Source: Vibrio sp. 99-70-13A1 (GTDB taxonomy: Bacteria; Pseudomonadota; Gammaproteobacteria; Enterobacterales; Vibrionaceae). Taken from it: a DNA stretch of 64,000 bases. Under the pieces are notes generated by a model, which was not told the DNA's origin, did no database searches, and saw nothing but the letters and a program-made list of their open reading frames with translations. Of the stretch, positions 56,553 through 64,000 are shown piece by piece (positions within the stretch are counted from its first letter, which is position 1; each line of letters starts with the position of its first letter). The translations under genes were made by a program, and so were the position numbers. The DNA lies in the NCBI RefSeq assembly GCF_013114625.1, contig NZ_VTXD01000007.1, forward strand, positions 62,001-126,000. Reading direction: 5' to 3'.

Positions 56553-57521
56553 ATGGTTGATATGCAAAGGGAAGAGTGGCTCAGCACCTTGCTAAGCGAA
56601 CTTCCTGATCGTCATCTGCTGATCGATAAGAATGGATTAATCATTGAAAGCTTTGGGCATTTACCCCTTGCTACCGAGACATCTGACACTCGCACTGTCC
56701 ATTCGCTACTCCCACCAGATCTTGCCGAACAGCTAATGCAGCATGCATTACACGCTCTAACCTCAGGTGAAATCAAACAGTACCGTTATTCCATTTCGCC
56801 ATGCCAACATTTACAACTTTCTATTGAAGAGTTGGAAGCCCTAGGCAATGACGACGAAAAATGGTTTGAATCGACCCTAAAGCCACTGACGCTTGCGAAT
56901 CGTGAACCTTATATACTCTGGCAGCAAAAAGACATTACCGAAGCCTACCAGCAAGAAGCGGAGCTAAGAAGGCTCTCTGAAACGGATGAGTTAACTGGTA
57001 TCTTGAATCGACGCGCATTCTTACTCGGTCTCGAAAATGAAATGAACCAATCACAAAAGCAAAACGTAGCCTGCTTAATGATTGATATTGACCATTTCAA
57101 AGAAATTAATGACCGTGTGGGTCATTTATCTGGAGATGAAGTAATTACTCAAGTTGCGCATATTTGTCAGCAATCTATTCGTTCGAACGACTATATCGGT
57201 CGCTTAGGAGGAGAAGAGTTTGGGATCGTGTTACCGAATACCAGTGCAATTGAAGCTTACAGTACCGCAGAAGAGATCAGAACGCGTATAGAATCTACTC
57301 CATGCACTGTTGATGGGCATACCATCTACCCTACAGTAAGCATTGGACTGGCTGAGTTAAACCCAACGGTTACGTCTGTTCGAGAGCTATTGGTTCAAGC
57401 AGATAAAGCCATGTACTACTCAAAGCAAACAGGTCGTAATCAAGTCACTATCTATTATGATAATTTACCGAGTATCAAAATAGATTCGCCTTTAACTGCC
57501 AAAATCCTTCAAGCTTCTTAA
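56553..57521 (+). CDS. Diguanylate cyclase with PAS-like sensor
   Basis: The 322-residue soluble protein has an N-terminal PAS-like region (about 15-130) and a short helical linker. The C-terminal GGDEF domain (about 145-305) has an active GGEEF site in GRLGGEEFG. An inhibitory RxxD I-site (RSND) lies exactly five residues before GGEEF, so product inhibition by c-di-GMP is expected. It has no transmembrane segment. The signal is unknown, and no phosphodiesterase is adjacent. It converges with zntR. Confidence 0.9.
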   Translation: MVDMQREEWLSTLLSELPDRHLLIDKNGLIIESFGHLPLATETSDTRTVHSLLPPDLAEQLMQHALHALTSGEIKQYRYSISPCQHLQLSIEELEALGNDDEKWFESTLKPLTLANREPYILWQQKDITEAYQQEAELRRLSETDELTGILNRRAFLLGLENEMNQSQKQNVACLMIDIDHFKEINDRVGHLSGDEVITQVAHICQQSIRSNDYIGRLGGEEFGIVLPNTSAIEAYSTAEEIRTRIESTPCTVDGHTIYPTVSIGLAELNPTVTSVRELLVQADKAMYYSKQTGRNQVTIYYDNLPSIKIDSPLTAKILQAS

Positions 57522-57526
57522 ACTCG

Positions 57527-57967
57527 TTATGTGTGATCGTGTTGGCAGCATGAATCTTCGGTTTCCTCGCTTGCAAACGCTCCTAATATCGAACAGTGGC
57601 TCGCATCATCATCCACATGCCCGCAACAAGCGTCATTAATTTTCTTCAATGCCGTTCTAATTCTTCCCAATTCTTTAATTTTTTCATCTATCACGACTAA
57701 CTTCGCAGTCGTAATCGCTTTTACTTCAGCACAGCTATGCTCAGTTGCCTCTAGTTTTATTTCCAGTAACTCTCTGATTTCATCCAGGCTTAGACCTAGC
57801 TCTTTTGCCTTAAGAATGAAGCTAACTTGTTTTTGGTTTTCTTCACTATAAATGCGATAACCAGAGTCACTTCTACCCGCAGGTGCAATCAGTTTGTTTT
57901 TTTCATAAAAGCGCAATGTATCGGTCGTAACACCACATCGTTTTGCTAATTCACCAATCTGAAACAT
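57527..57967 (-). CDS. zntR: MerR-family zinc-responsive regulator ZntR
   Basis: With ATG 57967 the protein has 146 residues. It begins MFQIGELAKRCGV, the MerR helix-turn-helix, followed by a dimerisation helix. Metal-ligand cysteines occur in HSCAEVK, NDACCGH and HCSILGAF, plus a CCQHDH tail, as in ZntR. In E. coli ZntR activates the zinc exporter zntA, which is not in this window. The frame extends to GTG 57976, but homology and spacing favour the ATG. Confidence 0.85.
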   Translation of the reverse strand: MFQIGELAKRCGVTTDTLRFYEKNKLIAPAGRSDSGYRIYSEENQKQVSFILKAKELGLSLDEIRELLEIKLEATEHSCAEVKAITTAKLVVIDEKIKELGRIRTALKKINDACCGHVDDDASHCSILGAFASEETEDSCCQHDHT

Positions 57968-58055
57968 AACTTCCACTCTTTACTCTATCTTCGTCTATTA
58001 ACCATCTCGTTACTTTTAAAGTTGAAATGGCATTTTTTCTAATTAATTTTGAGAT

Positions 58056-58069
58056 GCCAAACGATTGCG
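58056..58069 (+). promoter_or_regulatory. Candidate PurR box upstream of purH
   Basis: GCCAAACGATTGCG matches the PurR core CGCAAACGTTTGCG at 11 of 14 positions. It lies about 220 bases before purH, near a TAGAAT -10-like element (58093-58098). PurR with hypoxanthine or guanine represses purHD in E. coli. Confidence 0.65.
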
Positions 58070-58126
58070 CGAGCTTTTTTGTAATAAATTAGTTAGAATC
58101 TGCGCCATCAAATTTGGAGTTGGTTA

Positions 58127-58147
58127 TCTTATAGATGGATTATAAGA
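58127..58147 (+). other. Hairpin in the purH leader
   Basis: TCTTATA and TATAAGA pair perfectly around GATGGAT in the long (about 190-base) purHD leader. No T run follows. Apart from this and the PurR box, the 57968-58289 region shows no gene. Confidence 0.45.
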
Positions 58148-58289
58148 ACACCCCAAAGGTCTTTACCAAAACTGACCAATATTTTATCTCTTACTGATAC
58201 CAAGAATAACCTAAGGTAGGAAGATAAAAACAAGTTCTTTTTTGGCAAATATCTTTATTTTAACCCCATGAATTTGAGGAAATGGAAGC

Positions 58290-59882
58290 ATGAATAACGC
58301 TCGTCCAATTCGCCGCGCTCTAATCAGCGTATCAGACAAAACTGGTATCGTTGAATTTGCACAAGCTCTTGCTAACCGTGGTGTAGATATTCTATCTACC
58401 GGTGGCACTGCTCGCCTGCTTGCTGAAAAAGGCATCTCTGTTACAGAAGTATCTGACTACACTGGTTTCCCAGAAATGATGGATGGCCGTGTTAAGACTC
58501 TGCACCCAAAAGTTCATGGTGGTGTTCTAGGCCGTCGTGGCCAAGATGATGACGTGATGAAAAATCACGGTATCAACCCTATCGATATGGTTGTTGTAAA
58601 CCTATACCCATTCGCAGAAACCGTTGCTAAAGAAGGTTGTACCCTTGCTGACGCTGTTGAAAACATCGATATCGGTGGTCCAACAATGGTTCGCTCTGCA
58701 GCTAAAAACCACAAAGACGTAACTATCGTGGTTAACGCACACGACTACGAGCGTGTTGTGGCTGAAATGGACGCGAACGAGAAGTCGCTAACACTAGAGA
58801 CTCGCTTCGACCTCGCTATCGCAGCATTCGAACACACGGCTTCTTACGACGGCATGATCGCAAACTACTTCGGCACTATGGTTCCTAGCTACGGCGCGAA
58901 CAAGGAAGGCGATGAAGAGTCTAAATTCCCTCGTACATTCAACCAACAGTTCGAGAAAAAACAAGACATGCGCTACGGTGAGAACAGCCACCAAGCAGCA
59001 GCATTCTACGTTGAAGCAAACCCTGAAGAAGCGTCAGTGTCTACTGCTCGCCAAATCCAAGGTAAAGCACTTTCTTACAACAACATCGCTGATACTGACG
59101 CAGCACTTGAGTGTGTGAAAGAGTTCGACCAACCAGCATGTGTGATTGTTAAGCACGCGAACCCATGTGGTGTAGCACTAGGTGAAGACATCCTAGAAGC
59201 TTACGACCGTGCATTCAAAACAGACCCAACGTCTGCATTTGGCGGCATCATTGCATTCAACCGCGAACTAGACGCTGCAACAGCAACGGCTATCACTGAG
59301 CGCCAATTCGTTGAAGTTATCATTGCACCTTCTGTTTCTGCTGAAGCAGTAGCAATCGTAGCGGCTAAGAAAAACCTTCGCTTGCTTGAGTGTGGTGAGT
59401 GGACAACGAAGACGACTGGCTTTGACGTGAAACGCGTTAACGGTGGCTTGCTAGTACAAGATCGCGACCAAGGTATGGTGTCTGAAGGTGACCTTAAAGT
59501 GGTTTCTAAGCGTCAACCTACGGCTGAAGAGCTGAAAGATGCACTATTCTGCTGGAAAGTAGCGAAGTACGTTAAATCTAACGCGATTGTTTACTCGAAA
59601 GGCGACATGACAGTTGGTGTTGGCGCTGGCCAAATGAGCCGCGTTTACTCTGCAAAAATCGCAGGCATTAAAGCGGCAGATGAAGGTCTACAGGTTGAAG
59701 GTTGTGTAATGGCATCAGATGCATTCTTCCCATTCCGTGACGGTATCGACGCGGCAGCAGAAGCTGGCATCAAGTGTGTTATCCAACCGGGCGGTTCTAT
59801 GCGTGATGACGAAGTTATCGCAGCAGCAGACGAACATGGCATGGCGATGATCTTTACTGGCATGCGTCACTTCCGCCACTAA
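58290..59882 (+). CDS. purH: Bifunctional AICAR transformylase / IMP cyclohydrolase
   Basis: The 530-residue protein has an N-terminal MGS-like cyclohydrolase domain ([10 protein letters not shown] near 67-76) and a C-terminal AICAR formyltransferase domain (KHANPCGVA near 290, FGGIIAFN near 318). It performs the last two steps of IMP synthesis. A GAGGAAATGG ribosome-binding region precedes ATG 58290. It is the first gene of purHD. Confidence 0.97.
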   Translation: MNNARPIRRALISVSDKTGIVEFAQALANRGVDILSTGGTARLLAEKGISVTEVSDYTGFPEMMDGRVKTLHPKVHGGVLGRRGQDDDVMKNHGINPIDMVVVNLYPFAETVAKEGCTLADAVENIDIGGPTMVRSAAKNHKDVTIVVNAHDYERVVAEMDANEKSLTLETRFDLAIAAFEHTASYDGMIANYFGTMVPSYGANKEGDEESKFPRTFNQQFEKKQDMRYGENSHQAAAFYVEANPEEASVSTARQIQGKALSYNNIADTDAALECVKEFDQPACVIVKHANPCGVALGEDILEAYDRAFKTDPTSAFGGIIAFNRELDAATATAITERQFVEVIIAPSVSAEAVAIVAAKKNLRLLECGEWTTKTTGFDVKRVNGGLLVQDRDQGMVSEGDLKVVSKRQPTAEELKDALFCWKVAKYVKSNAIVYSKGDMTVGVGAGQMSRVYSAKIAGIKAADEGLQVEGCVMASDAFFPFRDGIDAAAEAGIKCVIQPGGSMRDDEVIAAADEHGMAMIFTGMRHFRH

Positions 59883-59917
59883 TCGAACAGGTTTATCCCA
59901 ACGATTAAACAATTATC

Positions 59918-59945
59918 AAGCCTCTCTATTTTGAGGGGCTTTTAA
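59918..59945 (+). terminator. Hairpin between purH and purD (partial terminator)
   Basis: AAGCCTCTC / GAGGGGCTT with a short T tail lies in the 88-base gap. It could lower purD expression relative to purH or protect the purH message end. Confidence 0.6.
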
Positions 59946-59970
59946 GAATTTAGAACTTTAGGATTGAAAC

Positions 59971-61260
59971 ATGAATGTATTGATTATCGGTGCCGGCGGT
60001 CGTGAGCACGCACTAGGTTGGAAGGCAGCACAAAACCCAAACGTTGAAACGGTATTCATTGCCCCAGGTAACGCAGGAACCGCGCTTGAGCCTAAACTTG
60101 AAAACGTAAACATCGGCGTTGAAGACATCGCGGGTTTAGTCGCGTTTGCTCAAGAGAAAAAAATCGAACTGACTATCGTTGGCCCTGAAGCACCATTAGT
60201 TATTGGTGTGGTTGATGCATTCCGCGAAGTCGACCTTCCAATCTTTGGTCCAACTCAAGCAGCAGCACAACTTGAAGGCTCTAAAGCATTCACCAAAGAC
60301 TTTTTAGCTCGTCATGAGATCCCAACAGGCTACTACTCAAACTTCACTGAGATTGAACCAGCACTCGCTTACGTACGCGAGCAAGGCGCTCCAATCGTAG
60401 TAAAAGCTGACGGCCTTGCCGCAGGTAAAGGTGTTATCGTTGCGATGACTCTTGAAGAAGCTGAAGACGCAATCAAAGACATGCTAGCGGGTAACGCATT
60501 TGGCGAAGCAGGCAGCCGCGTAGTGATCGAAGAGTTCCTTGAAGGCGAAGAAGCAAGCTTCATTGTAATGGTTGACGGTTCTAGCGTACTTCCTATGGCC
60601 ACCAGCCAAGACCACAAACGTGTTGGCGACAAAGATACAGGTCCTAACACGGGCGGCATGGGTGCTTACTCCCCAGCTCCTGTGGTTACTCCAGAAATCC
60701 ACAACCGTATCCTTGAAGAAGTTATCTACCCAACGGTACGTGGTATGGATGCAGAAGGCGCACCTTACACAGGTTTCCTTTACGCGGGTCTAATGATCGA
60801 TGCTGATGGCACACCAAAAGTTATCGAATACAACTGCCGCTTCGGTGACCCGGAAACGCAACCAATTATGATGCGTATGGAATCAGACCTTGTTGAGCTA
60901 TGTCTAATGGCTGTTAACGAGAAGCTAGACGAAGCAGAATCTAAATGGGATCCTCGCGCTTCTATCGGTGTTGTTCTTGCCGCTGGCGGTTACCCTGCTG
61001 ATTACGCAAAAGGTGACGTAATTTCATTACCAACAAGCGACGTTGAAGGTCAAAAAATCTTCCACGCGGGTACTACTAATAACGAAGCTGGCGACGTTGT
61101 GACAAACGGCGGTCGTGTACTTTGTGCAACAGCATTAGGTAATACGGTTTCTGAAGCTCAGGAGCGCGCCTACGCCTTAACTAAGCAAGTTAGCTGGAAT
61201 GGTATGTTTCATCGTAATGACATTGGTTACCGTGCGATTGCTCGCGAGCAAGAGTCATAG
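59971..61260 (+). CDS. purD: Phosphoribosylamine-glycine ligase
   Basis: This 429-residue ATP-grasp enzyme has the N-terminal MNVLIIGAGGREHALGWK and the ATP loop KADGLAAGKGVIVA near 139-152. It also has PNTGGMGAYSPAPV near 227 and the CRFGDPETQ metal motif near 289. It makes glycinamide ribonucleotide, step two of purine synthesis. It follows purH in the usual purHD operon. Confidence 0.97.
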   Translation: MNVLIIGAGGREHALGWKAAQNPNVETVFIAPGNAGTALEPKLENVNIGVEDIAGLVAFAQEKKIELTIVGPEAPLVIGVVDAFREVDLPIFGPTQAAAQLEGSKAFTKDFLARHEIPTGYYSNFTEIEPALAYVREQGAPIVVKADGLAAGKGVIVAMTLEEAEDAIKDMLAGNAFGEAGSRVVIEEFLEGEEASFIVMVDGSSVLPMATSQDHKRVGDKDTGPNTGGMGAYSPAPVVTPEIHNRILEEVIYPTVRGMDAEGAPYTGFLYAGLMIDADGTPKVIEYNCRFGDPETQPIMMRMESDLVELCLMAVNEKLDEAESKWDPRASIGVVLAAGGYPADYAKGDVISLPTSDVEGQKIFHAGTTNNEAGDVVTNGGRVLCATALGNTVSEAQERAYALTKQVSWNGMFHRNDIGYRAIAREQES

Positions 61261-61284
61261 AGATAAGAGAATACTCTCTAAAAT

Positions 61285-61314
61285 AAAAAAGGTGCAGACA
61301 TGCACCTTTTTTTT
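61285..61314. terminator. Terminator after purD
   Basis: AAAAAAGGTGCA / TGCACCTTTTTTTT, a perfect stem with flanking A and T runs, also serves the converging DUF1481 gene. Confidence 0.93.
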
Positions 61315-61346
61315 ATTGCCAAAATCGAGTCAAACGGTTTGCTTAA

Positions 61347-62045
61347 TTATTGCGACAAAAGTTCTGGTCGGGAAATACAATCTTGGCTGTCTTCCGATAG
61401 CATGAGTAATTCTTCAACTGACACTTTGTTTAAATATTTACGCCCCAGAAAAGCAGCATAACTATCCACACTTGCTAAACGGTCAATAACAAAGCTAGGC
61501 AACGTTTGGTTGAATTCTAAATTCTCAAATTCTGTTCCTGAACACGTCTCGAATGTTTTTCCATCCCAATAACCTTGCATCAGCTCTAAACCATCGTCAT
61601 TTTGCTTTGTGGTGTTATCAATGACAGATTGCGCTTCTTTTTGATAACGCTGTAATTGAACAGGTTGGATTGGTAGAACTCGGCCATCAATACGATATTG
61701 CTGGTAAACCGCCTCACCCGTTTTATTGAAACGGATATGGACTCGATAAGGTACTAAAGTATTTGAAGTGTCTCGTTGCTTTCCTTCGCGGACTAGTTCT
61801 CTGAGCTCACCCTCTTTCCAACTGTAATCACTTTTGTACCAACCATAGTCACCCACAACAACATAATCAGAAGCAGTGTGAGGGTTAGTTAATTTATTGG
61901 TGATCCAGTAGAAACTGGTTGCATCGCCCATCACTTGTCCACCGGTGAAGGTTTCAAATTGTTCAAGGTTTTGACGAGGATTGGATGAAGAGCACCCAAG
62001 AAGAAATGTCGATAATAGTGAAGCTAAGAGAAATGCTTTTTTCAT
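61347..62045 (-). CDS. DUF1481 lipoprotein (YjaH-like)
   Basis: The 232-residue protein has a lipoprotein signal peptide with lipobox LLGC (Cys18), so it should be anchored in the outer or inner membrane. It is recognised as DUF1481 by its sequence pattern and place directly after hupA, the same order as hupA-yjaH in E. coli. No catalytic motif is visible and its function is unknown. A strong hairpin separates it from hupA, so it is expressed by read-through or from a promoter inside the gap. Confidence 0.8.
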   Translation of the reverse strand: MKKAFLLASLLSTFLLGCSSSNPRQNLEQFETFTGGQVMGDATSFYWITNKLTNPHTASDYVVVGDYGWYKSDYSWKEGELRELVREGKQRDTSNTLVPYRVHIRFNKTGEAVYQQYRIDGRVLPIQPVQLQRYQKEAQSVIDNTTKQNDDGLELMQGYWDGKTFETCSGTEFENLEFNQTLPSFVIDRLASVDSYAAFLGRKYLNKVSVEELLMLSEDSQDCISRPELLSQ

Positions 62046-62086
62046 AAAACCTGTACCGAGGTGAGAAATAGACTACCTCGGTACAG
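62046..62086 (-). terminator. Terminator after hupA
   Basis: CTGTACCGAGGT and ACCTCGGTACAG form a perfect 12-bp stem around a 12-base loop, followed on the minus strand by GTTTT. Confidence 0.8.
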
Positions 62087-62092
62087 TTTAGA

Positions 62093-62365
62093 TTATTTCA
62101 CTGAATCTTTCAGTGCTTTACCAGCAACAAATGCAGGAACATTTGCAGCAGCGATTTGGATCTCATCGCCAGTTTTTGGATTACGGCCTGTACGAGCTGC
62201 ACGGTGGTTTACTTTGAAAGTACCAAAACCAATTAGCTGAACTTGCTCGCCATCTTTAAGTGTATCAGTCACACCACCAAGGGTCGCTTCTAGAGCTGCT
62301 TTAGCTTGAGCTTTAGAAAGGTCCGCTTTTTCAGCAATAAAGTCGATTAATTGAGTCTTGTTCAT
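62093..62365 (-). CDS. hupA: DNA-binding protein HU-alpha
   Basis: The 90-residue protein has the HU/IHF signature ([21 protein letters not shown], about 46-66), which includes the DNA-gripping arm. [20 protein letters not shown] resembles HupA more than HupB. HU compacts the nucleoid. A GAAGGGAA ribosome-binding site precedes the start. Confidence 0.95.
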   Translation of the reverse strand: MNKTQLIDFIAEKADLSKAQAKAALEATLGGVTDTLKDGEQVQLIGFGTFKVNHRAARTGRNPKTGDEIQIAAANVPAFVAGKALKDSVK

Positions 62366-62633
62366 TTAGGTTTCCCTTCTCTGTATTTTTAAATTCAATT
62401 CACTCTAAAACAAAAATGCCCTGTCTGGCAAAGGTTTGTCACCAATCTTTAGCTCTAATGCCGTAGTTTTAGCCATAATATGAGTAATAACTCACAATTT
62501 GTTACCTATTTCTTCCCGCCAGCCCTTATCTAAAGGGGCTTTAAGCGAAAATAATTGATGTCCGAAAAACAATTTGTTCTCTATAATCCAGGGTGAATCG
62601 CTGTTAAAGCGTACAATCTAATTAAGGGCAAAC

Positions 62634-63749
62634 ATGCTGCTGCTAACTATCTACATTTCCGTTGCTATCGGGATTTCTTTTATCTGTTCTGTTTTAGAAG
62701 CAGTACTACTTAGTATTAGTCCGAGCTACATTGCTCAGCTAAAACAAAAAGAGCACCCTGCAGCAGAATCTTTAGGTAAGCTTAAAACTGATATCGACCG
62801 TCCACTTGCATCTATCCTAACTCTCAACACCATCGCCCATACTATTGGCGCGGCAACCGCAGGTGCACAAGCTGCTGTGGTATTTGGTAGCCAATGGCTA
62901 GGCGTTTTCTCAGCCGTGCTGACTTTAGCTATTTTGGTTCTATCTGAAATTGTACCTAAAACCATTGGTGCAACGTACTGGCGCCAGCTAGCTCCAATGT
63001 CAGCGACTGTTTTACGCTGGATGGTCTTTTTCTTAACACCGTTTGTTTGGTTCTCTGAGCAAATCACTAAGCGCCTTGCTAGAGGTCATCAACAGCCAAA
63101 AATGCGTGATGAACTTTCTGCGATGGCGATTTTGGCAAGAGAAAGTGGTGAGTTCGCTGAAGGTGAATCTAAAATCCTAAGTAACTTACTTGGTATTCAA
63201 GATGTGGCTGTGACGCACGTGATGACACCAAGACCGGTTGTATTTCGCGTTGATGCAGAGATGACTATTGATGCGTTCTTAGAGCAACACAAAGACACAC
63301 CGTTCTCTCGACCTCTTGTGTTTGATGAGCAAAGTGACAATATCATTGGCTTTGTTCACCGCTTAGAGCTATTTCGCTTACAACAAGCGGGCTGCGGTCA
63401 GAAGAAGCTAGGCGAAGTGATGCGTCCTATTCACGTCCTTCTCAACAACTTAGGTCTAGTTAAAGCATTTGACCAGATGATGGCTAACCGCTTGCAACTT
63501 GCTCTTGTCGTTGACGAATATGGCACGGTCCAAGGCATTATTACGCTGGAGGATATCTTTGAACATCTGCTAGGTGAAGAGATCGTCGATGAAGCTGATA
63601 AGAATACCGACATGCAAGAGCTTGCTTTCCAACGCTGGGAAAACTGGAAAGAAACACACGGAGTGATTGAGAGCCGTGATGATGACGAAGATGAAGTCAT
63701 TAAAGAGAAATCCACAGAAGTGAAAGACTCTCCTGAGACATCAAAATAA
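62634..63749 (+). CDS. CNNM/CBS-domain membrane protein (HlyC/CorC family)
   Basis: The 371-residue protein has an N-terminal DUF21/CNNM domain with three or four helices (LNTIAHTIGAATAGAQAAV, then VLSEIVPKTIGATYW) and a CBS pair (about 190-320; VTHVMTPRP starts it, VVDEYGTVQGIITLEDIFEHLLGEE region ends it). The C-terminal tail is highly charged. No CorC-HlyC domain follows the CBS pair, so it is a short form. Relatives are implicated in magnesium or cobalt transport; the exact role here is unknown. Confidence 0.87.
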   Translation: MLLLTIYISVAIGISFICSVLEAVLLSISPSYIAQLKQKEHPAAESLGKLKTDIDRPLASILTLNTIAHTIGAATAGAQAAVVFGSQWLGVFSAVLTLAILVLSEIVPKTIGATYWRQLAPMSATVLRWMVFFLTPFVWFSEQITKRLARGHQQPKMRDELSAMAILARESGEFAEGESKILSNLLGIQDVAVTHVMTPRPVVFRVDAEMTIDAFLEQHKDTPFSRPLVFDEQSDNIIGFVHRLELFRLQQAGCGQKKLGEVMRPIHVLLNNLGLVKAFDQMMANRLQLALVVDEYGTVQGIITLEDIFEHLLGEEIVDEADKNTDMQELAFQRWENWKETHGVIESRDDDEDEVIKEKSTEVKDSPETSK

Positions 63750-63755
63750 GAATAC

Positions 63756-63784
63756 AAAAAAGGCTCCCATCGGAGCCTTTTTTA
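63756..63784. terminator. Bidirectional terminator between the CNNM gene and the final gene
   Basis: AAAAAAGGCTCC / GGAGCCTTTTTT, a perfect stem with a CATC loop core, lies between converging genes. Confidence 0.93.
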
Positions 63785-63803
63785 TTAGTAAGAACAGCCT
63801 GAC

Positions 63804-64000
63804 TTATAATGTCACACCGATATTACTAACAGGGTCTTCACGTAACTCTAAACGTAAATCTTTAATCAAATCGATATCACGTTCTGTCGTTTCACGTAAT
63901 GGGCGGAAAATAGCCCACTGGACATCCCACTCTTCACAAACGGCTTCATTCTCTTTCTGATTCTCATTTGTGATTTCATCAGAGCCTTGAGCAAATTCTA
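63804..64000 (-). CDS. DUF416 family protein (YjaG-like), 3' end only
   Basis: The minus strand is open from the window edge to TAA at 63804-63806, giving the last 65 or so residues. Readable parts include EWDVQWAIFRPLRETTERD and the terminal SNIGVTL. The protein is recognised tentatively as DUF416 because yjaG lies next to hupA in E. coli and the acidic, helical C-terminus fits. The 5' end is outside the window, and the family's function is unknown. Confidence 0.6.
   Translation of the reverse strand, partial: EFAQGSDEITNENQKENEAVCEEWDVQWAIFRPLRETTERDIDLIKDLRLELREDPVSNIGVTL

Overview
The window looks like a single uninterrupted stretch of a Vibrio chromosome (mid-40s percent GC by eye). The protein sequences match Vibrio families throughout: AphA, a short FtsN, an RraA with an acidic tail, a VC_2705-type symporter with its DUF4212 partner, and a transporter-kinase of the CrbS type. 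The gene neighbourhoods (metF-metL-metB/metJ, priA-cytR-ftsN-hslVU-menA-rraA, cpxP/cpxRA-sodA, aroQ-accBC, dusB-fis, purHD, hupA) are core gammaproteobacterial or Vibrio ones. I see no insertion sequence, prophage, integron, CRISPR array, rRNA or tRNA gene. Almost every gene is intact, and most transcription units end in a clear intrinsic terminator.

Layout. 1-1.8 kb: the end of ppc, then the quorum-sensing regulator aphA with a long leader that can pair with Qrr small RNAs. 1.9-7.3 kb: the methionine regulon (metF, metBL, metJ) with tandem MetJ boxes. 7.4-13.6 kb: malic enzyme, L31, PriA, CytR, FtsN. 13.6-17.6 kb: the heat-shock protease hslVU behind a sigma-32-like promoter, then menA and rraA. 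17.7-24.9 kb: zapB, glpX, a SufR-like Fe-S regulator, three small poorly characterised genes, tpiA, pfkA, fieF. 25-30 kb: the Cpx envelope-stress system with a double CpxR box, Fur-box sodA, trmL, fxsA. 30-35 kb: aspA, dcuA and dsbD (fumarate/aspartate metabolism and periplasmic thiol reduction).

35.5-51.3 kb is the most coherent and least ordinary block, an acetate-switch neighbourhood. It holds a CrbR-like response regulator, a MarC protein, a two-subunit VC_2705/DUF4212 symporter, a Fur-box fagA-like gene with fumC, the large CrbS-like transporter/histidine kinase, an MFS transporter, a cNMP/CBS/DUF294 nucleotidyltransferase-like protein, a DEDDh exonuclease and acs. Sensor, regulator, a candidate uptake system, the acetyl-CoA-forming enzyme and an uncharacterised signalling protein therefore sit within 16 kb. 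The role of the DUF294 protein and exonuclease is the best open question here.

51.5-64 kb: aroQ-accB-accC (fatty acid synthesis), prmA, dusB-fis behind a GC-rich-discriminator promoter, a diguanylate cyclase, zntR, purHD with a PurR-like box, a DUF1481 lipoprotein, hupA, a CNNM/CBS membrane protein, and the 3' end of a gene resembling the DUF416 family (yjaG).

All functions come from reading the translated sequences and gene order; no database search was run.
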